Source: Coffea arabica (Eukaryota > Streptophyta > Magnoliopsida > Gentianales > Rubiaceae). Taken from it: a DNA stretch of 64,000 nucleotides. The stretch spans positions 19,936,525 through 20,000,524 of the forward strand of contig NC_092330.1 in the NCBI RefSeq assembly GCF_036785885.1. Direction: 5' to 3'. The position numbers were made by a program, and so were the translations under genes. Positions 8,377 through 21,060 of the stretch are shown one piece after another (positions within the stretch are counted from its first letter, which is position 1; every line of letters begins with the position of its first letter). The notes below the pieces were generated by a model. It worked only from the letters and a program-made list of their open reading frames with translations. It ran no database searches and was not told the DNA's origin.

Positions 8377-9009
8377 GGGTGCGATCATACCAGCACTAAT
8401 GCACCGGATCCCATCAGAACTTCGAAGTTAAGCGTGCTTGGGCGACAGTAGTACTAGGATGGGTGACCCTAGGCCGGTCAACGGGTCGGGTCTACACCCG
8501 GATCCGGATCGGATCCCTGAAATTTTTGCGGGTATGGGTAGGGATTTAATTCCGTTATCCGGATCCGGATCCGTTTTTTCAAACAAAAAAACGGGTCGGA
8601 TACGGAATATAGTATTCCGACCCGTATTAGACCCGGATCCGGATATAAATGATTTAATAATTTATAAAAAATATATATTATCAATATAATTTGATTAGGA
8701 TGATGTATTTGAGTAAAATCAATTTGATTTATTTTCTTATTTGGTTTTTTCTTTGCATTAGCTAGAAATTTGTTTACAAATATATCTTTTTCTCTTTTTT
8801 GTTAGAAATTATAAATTTCGGCAAATTTGTTCGGGTAGACCCGACCCGGATCCGAGACTCGCCGGGTCCGGATCCGGAACACCGAATAAAAGACCCGTCG
8901 GGTAAACGGGTCGGCTCCGGGTCCGGGTCCGGAATAATGAATTCCGGCCCGGACCCGGCCCGTTGACACCCCTAGGTGACCCCCTGGGAAATCCTCGTGT
9001 TGCACCCCT
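8377..9009 (+). pseudogene. 5S rRNA gene interrupted by hAT MITE (E1i)
   Basis: T46, C70 and A102. Haplotype Q repeated a second time in a row; spacer B with GTGAAGAATC. Confidence 0.92.
8470..8974 (+). mobile_element. hAT-like MITE, subtype E1i
   Basis: 505 bp; GGTGACCC at 8462-8469 and 8975-8982. Confidence 0.9.
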
Positions 9010-9421
9010 CCCTTTTTTGTTTCGAAATCCAAATTTTCCCTTCGTTCTTTATGCTGTAGTAATTTAGCTCCGTCGGAACGATTGCTTTATATTTTGCTTC
9101 TCATCGAAGCATGAAGGCGGATCTGAAGGCGCGAGACAAGTCAGGAACGGTACGGCTGGATCGAAGCCCGGTTCGTCGGTCAAAGTTGTCGGCGCAAATG
9201 TATAAGCGCAAGCGTGAAGAATCAATTTCAGGATAATTGAGAGTTGCGCGACGAGGGAAAAAAAAATGGTGCAAATCAACAAGAAAAAAATGTAAAAGTA
9301 AATAAATAAAAGGATGAGGGGAAATTCTTGAATTGACGCTTAAAATGAATTCGGGTCCAGAAAAGCCACACTGCTTCACAGGACGGGGCAGTTTAAAAGA
9401 ATAAAGCGAAAGGAACATGGC

Positions 9422-10054
9422 GGGTGCGATCATACCAGCACTAATGCACCGGATCCCATCAGAACTTCGAAGTTAAGCGTGCTTGGGCGACAGTAGTACT
9501 AGGATGGGTGACCCTAGGCCGGTCAACGGGTCGGGTCTACACCCGGATCCGCATCGGATCCCTGAAATTTTTGCGGGTATGGGTAGGGATTTAATTCCGT
9601 TATCCGGATCCGGATCCGTTTTTTCAAACAAAAAAACGGGTCGGATACGGAATATAGTATTCCGACCCGTATTAGACCCGGATCCGGATATAAATGATTT
9701 AATAATTTATAAAAAATATATATTATCAATATAATTTGATTAGGATGATGTATTTGAGTAAAATCAATTTGATTTATTTTCTTATTTGGTTTTTTCTTTG
9801 CATTAGCTAGAAATTAGTTTACAAATATATCTTTTTCTCTTTTTTGTTAGAAATTATAAATTTTGGCAAATTTGTTCGGGTAGACCCGACCCGGATCCGA
9901 GACTCGCCGGGTCCGGATCCGGAACACCGAATAAAAGACCCGTCGGGTAAACGGGTCGGCTCCGGGTCCGGGTCCGGAATAATGAATTCCGGCCCGGACC
10001 CGGCCCGTTGACACCCCTAGGTGACCCCCTGGGAAATCCTCGTGTTGCACCCCT
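9422..10054 (+). pseudogene. 5S rRNA gene interrupted by hAT MITE (E1i)
   Basis: T46, C70 and A102. Spacer B is 411 bp (one A fewer in the A run) with GTATACGCGC. Confidence 0.92.
9515..10019 (+). mobile_element. hAT-like MITE, subtype E1i
   Basis: 505 bp; GGTGACCC at 9507-9514 and 10020-10027. Private GGATCCGCATCGG in the left arm. Confidence 0.9.
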
Positions 10055-10465
10055 CCCTTTTTTGTTTCGAAATCCAAATTTTCCCTTCGTTCTTTATGCT
10101 GTAGTAATTTAGCTCCGTCGGAACGATTGCTTTATATTTTGCTTCTCATCGAAGCATGAAGGCGGATCTGAAGGCGCGAGACAAGTCAGGAACGGTACGG
10201 CTGGATCGAAGCCCGGATCGTCGGTCAAAGTTGTCGGCGCAAATGTATACGCGCAAGCGTGAAGGATCAATTTCAGGATAATTGAGAGTTGCGCGACGAG
10301 GGAAAAAAAATGGTGCAAATCAACAAGAAAAAAATGTAAAAGTAAATAAATAAAAGGATGAGGGGAAATTCTTGAATTGACGCTTAAAATGAATTCGGGT
10401 CCAGAAAAGCCACACTGCTTCACAGGACGGGGCAGTTTAAAAGAATAAAGCGAAAGGAACATGGC

Positions 10466-10585
10466 GGGTGCGATCATACCAGCACTAATGCACCGGATCC
10501 CATCAGAACTCCGAAGTTAAGCGTGCTTGGGCGAGAGTAGTACTAGGATGGGTGACCCCCTGGGAAGTCCTCGTGTTGCACCCCT
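10466..10585 (+). rRNA. 5S ribosomal RNA, uninterrupted
   Basis: Consensus gene body with C at -1. Spacer A with TTCTTATCG follows. Confidence 0.96.
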
Positions 10586-10995
10586 CCCTTTTTTGTTTCG
10601 AAATCCAAATTTCCCCTTCGTTCTTTATGCTGTAGTAATTTAGCTCCGTCGGAACGATTGCTTTATATTTTGCTTCTTATCGAAGCATGAAGGCGGATCT
10701 GAAGGCGCGAGACAAGTCAGGAACGGTACGGCTGGATCGAAGCCCGGATCGTCGGTCAAAGTTGTCGGCGCAAATGTATAAGCGCAAGCGTGAAGGATCA
10801 ATTTCAGGATAATTGAGAGTTGTGCGACGAGGGAAAAAAAAGGTGCAAAGCAACAAGAAAAAAATATAAAAGTAAATAAATAAAAGGATGAGAGGAAATT
10901 CATGAATTGACGCTTAGAATGAATTCGGGTCCAGAAAAGCCAAACTGCTTCACAGGACGTGGCAGTTTAAAAGAATAAAGCGAAAGGAACATGGC

Positions 10996-11628
10996 GGGTG
11001 CGATCATACCAGCACTAATGCACCGGATCCCATCAGAACTCCGAAGTTAAGTGTTCTTGGGCGACAGTAGTACTAGGATGGGTGACCCTAGGCCTGTCAA
11101 CAGGTCGGGTCTAGACACGGATCCGGATCGGATCGCTGAAATTTTTTCGGGTATGGGTAGGGATTTAATTCCGTTATCCGGATCCGGATCCGTTTTTTCA
11201 AACAAAAAAATGGGTCGGATACGGAATATAGTATTCCGACCCGTATTAGACCCGGATCCGGATATAAATGATTTAATAATTTATAAAAAATATATATTAT
11301 CAATATAATTTGATTAGGATGATGTATTTGAGTAAAATCAATTTGATTTATTTTCTTATTTGGTTTTTTCTTTGCATTAGTTAGAAATTAGTTTACAAAT
11401 ATATTTTTTTCTCTTTTTTGTTAGAAATTATAAATTTTGGCAAATTTGTTCGGGTAGACCCGACCCGGATCCGAGACTCGCCGGGTCCGGATCCGGAACA
11501 CAGAATAAAAGACCCGTCGGGTAAACGGGTCGGATCCGGGTCCGGGTCCGGAATAATGAATTCCGGCCCGGACCCGGCCCGTTGACACCCCTAGGTGACC
11601 CCCTGGGAAATCCTCGTGTTGCACCCCT
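10996..11628 (+). pseudogene. 5S rRNA gene interrupted by hAT MITE (E2t)
   Basis: C46, C70 and A102, plus two private changes inside box A (AAGTGTTCTTGG; gene positions 57 and 60). Internal promoter strength is probably reduced as well. Spacer B with ATAAGTGCAAG. Confidence 0.92.
11089..11593 (+). mobile_element. hAT-like MITE, subtype E2t
   Basis: 505 bp; GGTGACCC at 11081-11088 and 11594-11601. The left terminal repeat has one extra change (GTCAACAGG). Confidence 0.9.
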
Positions 11629-12040
11629 CCCTTTTTTGTTTCGAAATCCAAATTTCCCCTTCGTTCTTTATGCTGTAGTAATTTAGCTCCGTCGGAACGA
11701 TTGCTTTATATTTTGCTTCTCATCGAAGCATGAAGGCGGATCTGAAGGCGCGAGACAAGTCAGGAACGGTACGGCTGGATCGAAGCCCGGATCGTCGGTC
11801 AAAGTTGTCGGCGCAAATGTATAAGTGCAAGCGTGAAGGATCAATTTCAGGATAATTGAGAGTTGCGCGACGAGGGAAAAAAAAATGGTGCAAATCAACA
11901 AGAAAAAAATGTAAAAGTAAATAAATAAAAGGATGAGGGGAAATTCTTGAATTGACGCTTAAAATGAATTCGGGTCCAGAAAAGCCACACTGCTTCACAG
12001 GACGGGGCAGTTTAAAAGAATAAAGCGAAAGGAACATGGC

Positions 12041-12160
12041 GGGTGCGATCATACCAGCACTAATGCACCGGATCCCATCAGAACTCCGAAGTTAAGCGTG
12101 CTTGGGCGAGAGTAGTACTAGGATGGGTGACCCCCTGGGAAGTCCTCGTGTTGCACCCCT
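12041..12160 (+). rRNA. 5S ribosomal RNA, uninterrupted
   Basis: Consensus gene body with C at -1. Unusual in being followed by a B-type spacer (411 bp), making a 531-bp unit. Confidence 0.96.
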
Positions 12161-12571
12161 CCCTTTTTTGTTTCGAAATCCAAATTTCCCCTTCGTTCTT
12201 TATGCTGTAGTAATTTAGCTCCGTCGGAACGATTGCTTTATATTTTGCTTCTCATCGAAGCATGAAGGCGGATCTGAAGGCGCGAGACAAGTCAGGAACG
12301 GTACGGCTGGATCGAAGCCCGGATCGTCGGTCAAAGTTGTCGGCGCAAATGTATACGCGCAAGCGTGAAGGATCAATTTCAGGATAATTGAGAGTTGCGC
12401 GACGAGGGAAAAAAAATGGTGCAAATCAACAAGAAAAAAATGTAAAAGTAAATAAATAAAAGGATGAGGGGAAATTCTTGAATTGACGCTTAAAATGAAT
12501 TCGGGTCCAGAAAAGCCACACTGCTTCACGGGACGGGGCAGTTTAAAAGAATAAAGCGAAAGGAACATGGC
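12161..12571 (+). other. Intergenic spacer, type B variant (411 bp)
   Basis: One A fewer in the A run, with GTATACGCGC and TTCACGGGACG. The same variant follows the loci at 9422 (without the last marker) and 20428. No gene is seen in it. Confidence 0.85.
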
Positions 12572-13204
12572 GGGTGCGATCATACCAGCACTAATGCACC
12601 GGATCCCATCAGAACTCCGAAGTTAAGCGTGCTTGGGCGACAGTAGTACTAGGATGGGTGACCCTAGGCCTGTCAACGGGTCGGGTCTAGACCCGGATCC
12701 GGATCGGATCGCTGAAATTTTTTCGGGTATGGGTAGGGATTTAATTCCGTTATCCGGATCCGGATCCGTTTTTTCAAACAAAAAAATGGGTCGGATACGG
12801 AATATAGTATTCCGACCCGTATTAGACCCGGATCCGGATATAAATGATTTAATAATTTATAAAAAATATATATTATCAATATAATTTGATTAGGATGATG
12901 TATTTGAGTAAAATCAATTTGATTTATTTTCTTATTTGGTTTTTTCTTTGCATTAGTTAGAAATTAGTTTACAAATATATTTTTTTCTCTTTTTTGTTAG
13001 AAATTATAAATTTTGGCAAATTTGTTCGGGTAGACCCGACCCGGATCCGAGACTCGCCGGGTCCGGATCCGGAACACCGAATAAAAGACCCGTCGGGTAA
13101 ACGGGTCGGCTCCGGGTCCGGGTCCGGAATAATGAATTCCGGCCCGGACCCGGCCCGTTGACACCCCTAGGTGACCCCCTGGGAAATCCTCGTGTTGCAC
13201 CCCT
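12572..13204 (+). pseudogene. 5S rRNA gene interrupted by hAT MITE (E2t)
   Basis: C46, C70 and A102. Left arm E2 with ATGGGTCGG; right arm carries GGCTCCGGG as in E1i. Spacer B with GCGCGATGAGG. Confidence 0.92.
12665..13169 (+). mobile_element. hAT-like MITE, subtype E2t, mixed right arm
   Basis: 505 bp; GGTGACCC at 12657-12664 and 13170-13177. Confidence 0.9.
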
Positions 13205-13616
13205 CCCTTTTTTGTTTCGAAATCCAAATTTTCCCTTCGTTCTTTATGCTGTAGTAATTTAGCTCCGTCGGAACGATTGCTTTATATTTTGCTTCTCATC
13301 GAAGCATGAAGGCGGATCTGAAGGCGCGAGACAAGTCAGGAACGGTACGGCTGGATCGAAGCCCGGATCGTCGGTCAAAGTTGTCGGCGCAAATGTATAA
13401 GCGCAAGCGTGAAGGATCAATTTCAGGATAATTGAGAGTTGCGCGATGAGGGAAAAAAAAATGGTGCAAATCAACAAGAAAAAAATGTAAAAGTAAATAA
13501 ATAAAAGGATGAGGGGAAATTCTTGAATTGACGCTTAAAATGAATTCGGGTCCAGAAAAGCCACACTGCTTCACAGGACGGGGCAGTTTAAAAGAATAAA
13601 GCGAAAGGAACATGGC

Positions 13617-13736
13617 GGGTGCGATCATACCAGCACTAATGCACCGGATCCCATCAGAACTCCGAAGTTAAGCGTGCTTGGGCGAGAGTAGTACTAGGAT
13701 GGGTGACCCCCTGGGAAGTCCTCGTGTTGCACCCCT
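13617..13736 (+). rRNA. 5S ribosomal RNA, uninterrupted
   Basis: Consensus gene body with C at -1. Spacer A with TTCTTATCG. Confidence 0.96.
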
Positions 13737-14146
13737 CCCTTTTTTGTTTCGAAATCCAAATTTCCCCTTCGTTCTTTATGCTGTAGTAATTTAGCTCCGT
13801 CGGAACGATTGCTTTATATTTTGCTTCTTATCGAAGCATGAAGGCGGATCTGAAGGCGCGAGACAAGTCAGGAACGGTACGGCTGGATCGAAGCCCGGAT
13901 CGTCGGTCAAAGTTGTCGGCGCAAATGTATAAGCGCAAGCGTGAAGGATCAATTTCAGGATAATTGAGAGTTGTGCGACGAGGGAAAAAAAAGGTGCAAA
14001 GCAACAAGAAAAAAATATAAAAGTAAATAAATAAAAGGATGAGAGGAAATTCATGAATTGACGCTTAGAATGAATTCGGGTCCAGAAAAGCCAAACTGCT
14101 TCACAGGACGTGGCAGTTTAAAAGAATAAAGCGAAAGGAACATGGC

Positions 14147-14779
14147 GGGTGCGATCATACCAGCACTAATGCACCGGATCCCATCAGAACTTCGAAGTTA
14201 AGCGTGCTTGGGCGACAGTAGTACTAGGATGGGTGACCCTAGGCCGGTCAACGGGTCGGGTCTACACCCGGATCCGGATCGGATCCCTGAAATTTTTGCT
14301 GGTATGGGTAGGGATTTAATTCCGTTATCCGGATCCGGATCCGTTTTTTCAAACAAAAAAACGGGTCGGATACGGAATATAGTATTCCGACCCGTACTAG
14401 ACCCGGATCCGGATATAAATGATTTAATAATTTATAAAAAATATATATTATCAATATAATTTGATTAGGATGATGTATTTGAGTAAAATCAATTTGATTT
14501 ATTTTCTTATTTGGTTTTTTCTTTGCATTAGCTAGAAATTAGTTTACAAATATATCTTTTTCTCTTTTTTGTTAGAAATTATAAATTTTGGCAAATTTGT
14601 TCGGGTAGACCCGACCCGGATCCGAGACTCGCCGGGTCCGGATCCGGAACACCGAATAAAAGACCCGTCGGGTAAACGGGTCGGATCCGGGTCCGGGTCC
14701 GGAATAATGAATTCCGGCCCGGACCCGGCCCGTTGACACCCCTAGGTGACCCCCTGGGAAATCCTCGTGTTGCACCCCT
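14147..14779 (+). pseudogene. 5S rRNA gene interrupted by hAT MITE (E1v)
   Basis: T46, C70 and A102. Spacer A with ATGCATAAGC but CTGGATCG, so a relative of haplotype P rather than P itself. Confidence 0.92.
14240..14744 (+). mobile_element. hAT-like MITE, subtype E1v
   Basis: 505 bp; GGTGACCC at 14232-14239 and 14745-14752. Confidence 0.9.
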
Positions 14780-15189
14780 CCCTTTTTTGTTTCGAAATCC
14801 AAATTTTCCCTTCGTTCTTTATGCTGTAGTAATTTAGCTCCGTCGGAACGATTGCTTTATATTTTGCTTCTCATCGAAGCATGAAGGCGGATCTGAAGGC
14901 GCGAGACAAGTCAGGAACGGTACGGCTGGATCGAAGCCCGGATCGTCGGTCAAAGTTGTCGGCGCAAATGCATAAGCGCAAGCGTGAAGGATCAATTTCA
15001 GGATAATTGAGAGTTGTGCGACGAGGGAAAAAAAAGGTGCAAAGCAACAAGAAAAAAATATAAAAGTAAATAAATAAAAGGATGAGAGGAAATTCATGAA
15101 TTGACGCTTAGAATGAATTCGGGTCCAGAAAAGCCAAACTGCTTCACGGGACGTGGCAGTTTAAAAGAATAAAGCGAAAGGAACATGGC

Positions 15190-15822
15190 GGGTGCGATCA
15201 TACCAGCACTAATGCACCGGATCCCATCAGAACTTCGAAGTTAAGCGTGCTTGGGCGACAGTAGTACTAGGATGGGTGACCCTAGGCCGGTCAACGGGTC
15301 GGGTCTACACCCGGATCCGGATCGGATCCCTGAAATTTTTGCGGGTATGGGTAGGGATTTAATTCCGTTATCCGGATCCGGATCCGTTTTTTCAAACAAA
15401 AAAACGGGTCGGATACGGAATATAGTATTCCGACCCGTATTAGACCCGGATCCGGATATAAATGATTTAATAATTTATAAAAAATATATATTATCAATAT
15501 AATTTGATTAGGATGATGTATTTGAGTAAAATCAATTTGATTTATTTTCTTATTTGGTTTTTTCTTTGCATTAGCTAGAAATTAGTTTACAAATATATCT
15601 TTTTCTCTTTTTTGTTAGAAATTATAAATTTTGGCAAATTTGTTCGGGTAGACCCGACCCGGATCCGAGACTCGCCGGGTCCGGATCCGGAACACCGAAT
15701 AAAAGACCCGTCGGGTAAACGGGTCGGCTCCGGGTCCGGGTCCGGAATAATGAATTCCGGCCCGGACCCGGCCCGTTGACACCCCTAGGTGACCCCCTGG
15801 GAAATCCTCGTGTTGCACCCCT
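15190..15822 (+). pseudogene. 5S rRNA gene interrupted by hAT MITE (E1i)
   Basis: T46, C70 and A102. Spacer B follows. Confidence 0.92.
15283..15787 (+). mobile_element. hAT-like MITE, subtype E1i
   Basis: 505 bp; GGTGACCC at 15275-15282 and 15788-15795. Confidence 0.9.
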
Positions 15823-16234
15823 CCCTTTTTTGTTTCGAAATCCAAATTTTCCCTTCGTTCTTTATGCTGTAGTAATTTAGCTCCGTCGGAACGATTGCTT
15901 TATATTTTGCTTCTCATCGAAGCATGAAGGCGGATCTGAAGGCGCGAGACAAGTCAGGAACGGTACGGCTGGATCGAAGCCCGGATCGTCGGTCAAAGTT
16001 GTCGGCGCAAATGTATAAGCGCAAGCGTGAAGGATCAATTTCAGGATAATTGAGAGTTGCGCGACGAGGGAAAAAAAAATGGTGCAAATCAACAAGAAAA
16101 AAATGTAAAAGTAAATAAATAAAAGGATGAGGGGAAATTCTTGAATTGACGCTTAAAATGAATTCGGGTCCAGAAAAGCCACACTGCTTCACAGGACGGG
16201 GCAGTTTAAAAGAATAAAGCGAAAGGAACATGGC

Positions 16235-16354
16235 GGGTGCGATCATACCAGCACTAATGCACCGGATCCCATCAGAACTCCGAAGTTAAGCGTGCTTGGG
16301 CGAGAGTAGTACTAGGATGGGTGACCCCCTGGGAAGTCCTCGTGTTGCACCCCT
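16235..16354 (+). rRNA. 5S ribosomal RNA, uninterrupted
   Basis: Consensus gene body with C at -1. Spacer A with TTCTTATCG. Confidence 0.96.
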
Positions 16355-16764
16355 CCCTTTTTTGTTTCGAAATCCAAATTTCCCCTTCGTTCTTTATGCT
16401 GTAGTAATTTAGCTCCGTCGGAACGATTGCTTTATATTTTGCTTCTTATCGAAGCATGAAGGCGGATCTGAAGGCGCGAGACAAGTCAGGAACGGTACGG
16501 CTGGATCGAAGCCCGGATCGTCGGTCAAAGTTGTCGGCGCAAATGTATAAGCGCAAGCGTGAAGGATCAATTTCAGGATAATTGAGAGTTGTGCGACGAG
16601 GGAAAAAAAAGGTGCAAAGCAACAAGAAAAAAATATAAAAGTAAATAAATAAAAGGATGAGAGGAAATTCATGAATTGACGCTTAGAATGAATTCGGGTC
16701 CAGAAAAGCCAAACTGCTTCACAGGACGTGGCAGTTTAAAAGAATAAAGCGAAAGGAACATGGC

Positions 16765-17397
16765 GGGTGCGATCATACCAGCACTAATGCACCGGATCCC
16801 ATCAGAACTTCGAAGTTAAGCGTGCTTGGGCGACAGTAGTACTAGGATGGGTGACCCTAGGCCGGTCAACGGGTCGGGTCTACACCCGGATCCGGATCGG
16901 ATCCCTGAAATTTTTGCTGGTATGGGTAGGGATTTAATTCCGTTATCCGGATCCGGATCCGTTTTTTCAAACAAAAAAACGGGTCGGATACGGAATATAG
17001 TATTCCGACCCGTACTAGACCCGGATCCGGATATAAATGATTTAATAATTTATAAAAAATATATATTATCAATATAATTTGATTAGGATGATGTATTTGA
17101 GTAAAATCAATTTGATTTATTTTCTTATTTGGTTTTTTCTTTGCTTTAGCTAGAAATTAGTTTACAAATATATCTTTTTCTCTTTTTTGTTAGAAATTAT
17201 AAATTTTGGCAAATTTGTTCGGGTAGACCCGACCCGGATCCGAGACTCGCCGGGTCCGGATCCGGAACACCGAATAAAAGACCCGTCGGGTAAACGGGTC
17301 GGATCCGGGTCCGGGTCCGGAATAAAGAATTCCGGCCCGGATCCGGCCCGTTGACACCCCTAGGTGACCCCCTGGGAAATCCTCGTGTTGCACCCCT
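16765..17397 (+). pseudogene. 5S rRNA gene interrupted by hAT MITE (E1v)
   Basis: T46, C70 and A102. Third copy of haplotype P; spacer A with private TTCACAAGACG. Confidence 0.92.
16858..17362 (+). mobile_element. hAT-like MITE, subtype E1v
   Basis: 505 bp; GGTGACCC at 16850-16857 and 17363-17370. Haplotype P. Confidence 0.9.
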
Positions 17398-17807
17398 CCC
17401 TTTTTTGTTTCGAAATCCAAATTTTCCCTTCGTTCTTTATGCTGTAGTAATTTAGCTCCGTCGGAACGATTGCTTTATATTTTGCTTCTCATCGAAGCAT
17501 GAAGGCGGATCTGAAGGCGCGAGACAAGTCAGGAACGGTACGGCTGAATCGAAGCCCGGATCGTCGGTCAATGTTGTCGGCGCAAATGCATAAGCGCAAG
17601 CGTGAAGGATCAATTTCAGGATAATTGAGAGTTGTGCGACGAGGGAAAAAAAAGGTGCAAAGCAACAAGAAAAAAATATAAAAGTAAATAAATAAAAGGA
17701 TGAGAGGAAATTCATGAATTGACGCTTAGAATGAATTCGGGTCCAGAAAAGCCAAACTGCTTCACAAGACGTGGCGGTTTAAAAGAATAAAGCGAAAGGA
17801 ACATGGC

Positions 17808-18440
17808 GGGTGCGATCATACCAGCACTAATGCACCGGATCCCATCAGAACTTCGAAGTTAAGCGTGCTTGGGCGACAGTAGTACTAGGATGGGTGACCC
17901 TAGGCCGGTCAACGGGTCGGGTCTACACCCGGATCCGGATCGGATCCCTGAAATTTTTGCGGGTATGGGTAGGGATTTAATTCCGTTATCCGGATCCGGA
18001 TCCGTTTTTTCAAACAAAAAAACGGGTCGGATACGGAATATAGTATTCCGACCCGTATTAGACCCGGATCCGGATATAAATGATTTAATAATTTATAAAA
18101 AATATATATTATCAATATAATTTGATTAGGATGATGTATTTGAGTAAAATCAATTTGATTTATTTTCTTATTTGGTTTTTTCTTTGCATTAGCTAGAAAT
18201 TTGTTTACAAATATATCTTTTTCTCTTTTTTGTTAGAAATTATAAATTTCGGCAAATTTGTTCGGGTAGACCCGACCCGGATCCGAGACTCGCCGGGTCC
18301 GGATCCGGAACACCGAATAAAAGACCCGTCGGGTAAACGGGTCGGCTCCGGGTCCGGGTCCGGAATAATGAATTCCGGCCCGGACCCGGCCCGTTGACAC
18401 CCCTAGGTGACCCCCTGGGAAATCCTCGTGTTGCACCCCT
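17808..18440 (+). pseudogene. 5S rRNA gene interrupted by hAT MITE (E1i)
   Basis: T46, C70 and A102. Haplotype Q. The spacer is type B but carries the type A marker CTTAGAATG, so it is a small mosaic. Confidence 0.92.
17901..18405 (+). mobile_element. hAT-like MITE, subtype E1i
   Basis: 505 bp; GGTGACCC at 17893-17900 and 18406-18413. Confidence 0.9.
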
Positions 18441-18852
18441 CCCTTTTTTGTTTCGAAATCCAAATTTTCCCTTCGTTCTTTATGCTGTAGTAATTTAGCT
18501 CCGTCGGAACGATTGCTTTATATTTTGCTTCTCATCGAAGCATGAAGGCGGATCTGAAGGCGCGAGACAAGTCAGGAACGGTACGGCTGGATCGAAGCCC
18601 GGTTCGTCGGTCAAAGTTGTCGGCGCAAATGTATAAGCGCAAGCGTGAAGAATCAATTTCAGGATAATTGAGAGTTGCGCGACGAGGGAAAAAAAAATGG
18701 TGCAAATCAACAAGAAAAAAATGTAAAAGTAAATAAATAAAAGGATGAGGGGAAATTCTTGAATTGACGCTTAGAATGAATTCGGGTCCAGAAAAGCCAC
18801 ACTGCTTCACAGGACGGGGCAGTTTAAAAGAATAAAGCGAAAGGAACATGGC

Positions 18853-19485
18853 GGGTGCGATCATACCAGCACTAATGCACCGGATCCCATCAGAACTCCG
18901 AAGTTAAGCGTGCTTGGGCGACAGTAGTACTAGGATGGGTGACCCTAGGCCTGTCAACGGGTCGGGTCTAGACACGGATCCGGATCGGATCGCTGAAATT
19001 TTTTCGGGTATGGGTAGGGATTTAATTCCGTTATCCGGATCCGGATCCGTTTTTTCAAACAAAAAAATGGGTCGGATACGGAATATAGTATTCCGACCCG
19101 TATTAGACCCGGATCCGGATATAAATGATTTAATAATTTATAAAAAATATATATTATCAATATAATTTGATTAGGATGATGTATTTGAGTAAAATCAATT
19201 TGATTTATTTTCTTATTTGGTTTTTTCTTTGCATTAGTTAGAAATTAGTTTACAAATATATTTTTTTCTCTTTTTTGTTAGAAATTATAAATTTTGGCAA
19301 ATTTGTTCGGGTAGACCCGACCCGGATCCGAGACTCGCCGGGTCCGGATCCGGAACACAGAATAAAAGACCCGTCGGGTAAACGGGTCGGATCCGGGTCC
19401 GGGTCCGGAATAATGAATTCCGGCCCGGACCCGGCCCGTTGACACCCCTAGGTGACCCCCTGGGAAATCCTCGTGTTGCACCCCT
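18853..19485 (+). pseudogene. 5S rRNA gene interrupted by hAT MITE (E2t)
   Basis: C46, C70 and A102. Spacer B with ATAAGTGCAAG. Confidence 0.92.
18946..19450 (+). mobile_element. hAT-like MITE, subtype E2t
   Basis: 505 bp; GGTGACCC at 18938-18945 and 19451-19458. Confidence 0.9.
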
Positions 19486-19897
19486 CCCTTTTTTGTTTCG
19501 AAATCCAAATTTCCCCTTCGTTCTTTATGCTGTAGTAATTTAGCTCCGTCGGAACGATTGCTTTATATTTTGCTTCTCATCGAAGCATGAAGGCGGATCT
19601 GAAGGCGCGAGACAAGTCAGGAACGGTACGGCTGGATCGAAGCCCGGATCGTCGGTCAAAGTTGTCGGCGCAAATGTATAAGTGCAAGCGTGAAGGATCA
19701 ATTTCAGGATAATTGAGAGTTGCGCGACGAGGGAAAAAAAAATGGTGCAAATCAACAAGAAAAAAATGTAAAAGTAAATAAATAAAAGGATGAGGGGAAA
19801 TTCTTGAATTGACGCTTAAAATGAATTCGGGTCCAGAAAAGCCACACTGCTTCACAGGACGGGGCAGTTTAAAAGAATAAAGCGAAAGGAACATGGC

Positions 19898-20017
19898 GGG
19901 TGCGATCATACCAGCACTAATGCACCGGATCCCATCAGAACTCCGAAGTTAAGCGTGCTTGGGCGAGAGTAGTACTAGGATGGGTGACCCCCTGGGAAGT
20001 CCTCGTGTTGCACCCCT
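19898..20017 (+). rRNA. 5S ribosomal RNA, uninterrupted
   Basis: Consensus gene body with C at -1. Spacer A with TTCTTATCG and private GCTTTTTATT and GTTGTTCGACG. Confidence 0.96.
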
Positions 20018-20427
20018 CCCTTTTTTGTTTCGAAATCCAAATTTCCCCTTCGTTCTTTATGCTGTAGTAATTTAGCTCCGTCGGAACGATTGCTTTTTAT
20101 TTTGCTTCTTATCGAAGCATGAAGGCGGATCTGAAGGCGCGAGACAAGTCAGGAACGGTACGGCTGGATCGAAGCCCGGATCGTCGGTCAAAGTTGTCGG
20201 CGCAAATGTATAAGCGCAAGCGTGAAGGATCAATTTCAGGATAATTGAGAGTTGTTCGACGAGGGAAAAAAAAGGTGCAAAGCAACAAGAAAAAAATATA
20301 AAAGTAAATAAATAAAAGGATGAGAGGAAATTCATGAATTGACGCTTAGAATGAATTCGGGTCCAGAAAAGCCAAACTGCTTCACAGGACGTGGCAGTTT
20401 AAAAGAATAAAGCGAAAGGAACATGGC

Positions 20428-21060
20428 GGGTGCGATCATACCAGCACTAATGCACCGGATCCCATCAGAACTTCGAAGTTAAGCGTGCTTGGGCGACAGT
20501 AGTACTAGGATGGGTGACCCTAGGCCGGTCAACGGGTCGGGTCTACACCCGGATCCGGATCGGATCCCTGAAATTTTTGCTGGTATGGGTAGGGATTTAA
20601 TTCCGTTATCCGGATCCGGATCCGTTTTTTCAAACAAAAAAACGGGTCGGATACGGAATATAGTATTCCGACCCGTACTAGACCCGGATCCGGATATAAA
20701 TGATTTAATAATTTATAAAAAATATATATTATCAATATAATTTGATTAGGATGATGTATTTGAGTAAAATCAATTTGATTTATTTTCTTATTTGGTTTTT
20801 TCTTTGCATTAGCTAGAAATTAGTTTACAAATATATCTTTTTCTCTTTTTTGTTAGAAATTATAAATTTTGGCAAATTTGTTCGGGTAGACCCGACCCGG
20901 ATCCGAGACTCGCCGGGTCCGGATCCGGAACACCGAATAAAAGACCCGTCGGGTAAACGGGTCGGATCCGAGTCCGGGTCCGGAATAATGAATTCCGGCC
21001 CGGACCCGGCCCGTTGACACCCCTAGGTGACCCCCTGGGAAATCCTCGTGTTGCACCCCT
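20428..21060 (+). pseudogene. 5S rRNA gene interrupted by hAT MITE (E1v)
   Basis: T46, C70 and A102. Followed by the 411-bp spacer B variant. Confidence 0.92.
20521..21025 (+). mobile_element. hAT-like MITE, subtype E1v
   Basis: 505 bp; GGTGACCC at 20513-20520 and 21026-21033. Private GATCCGAGTCCGG in the right arm. Confidence 0.9.
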
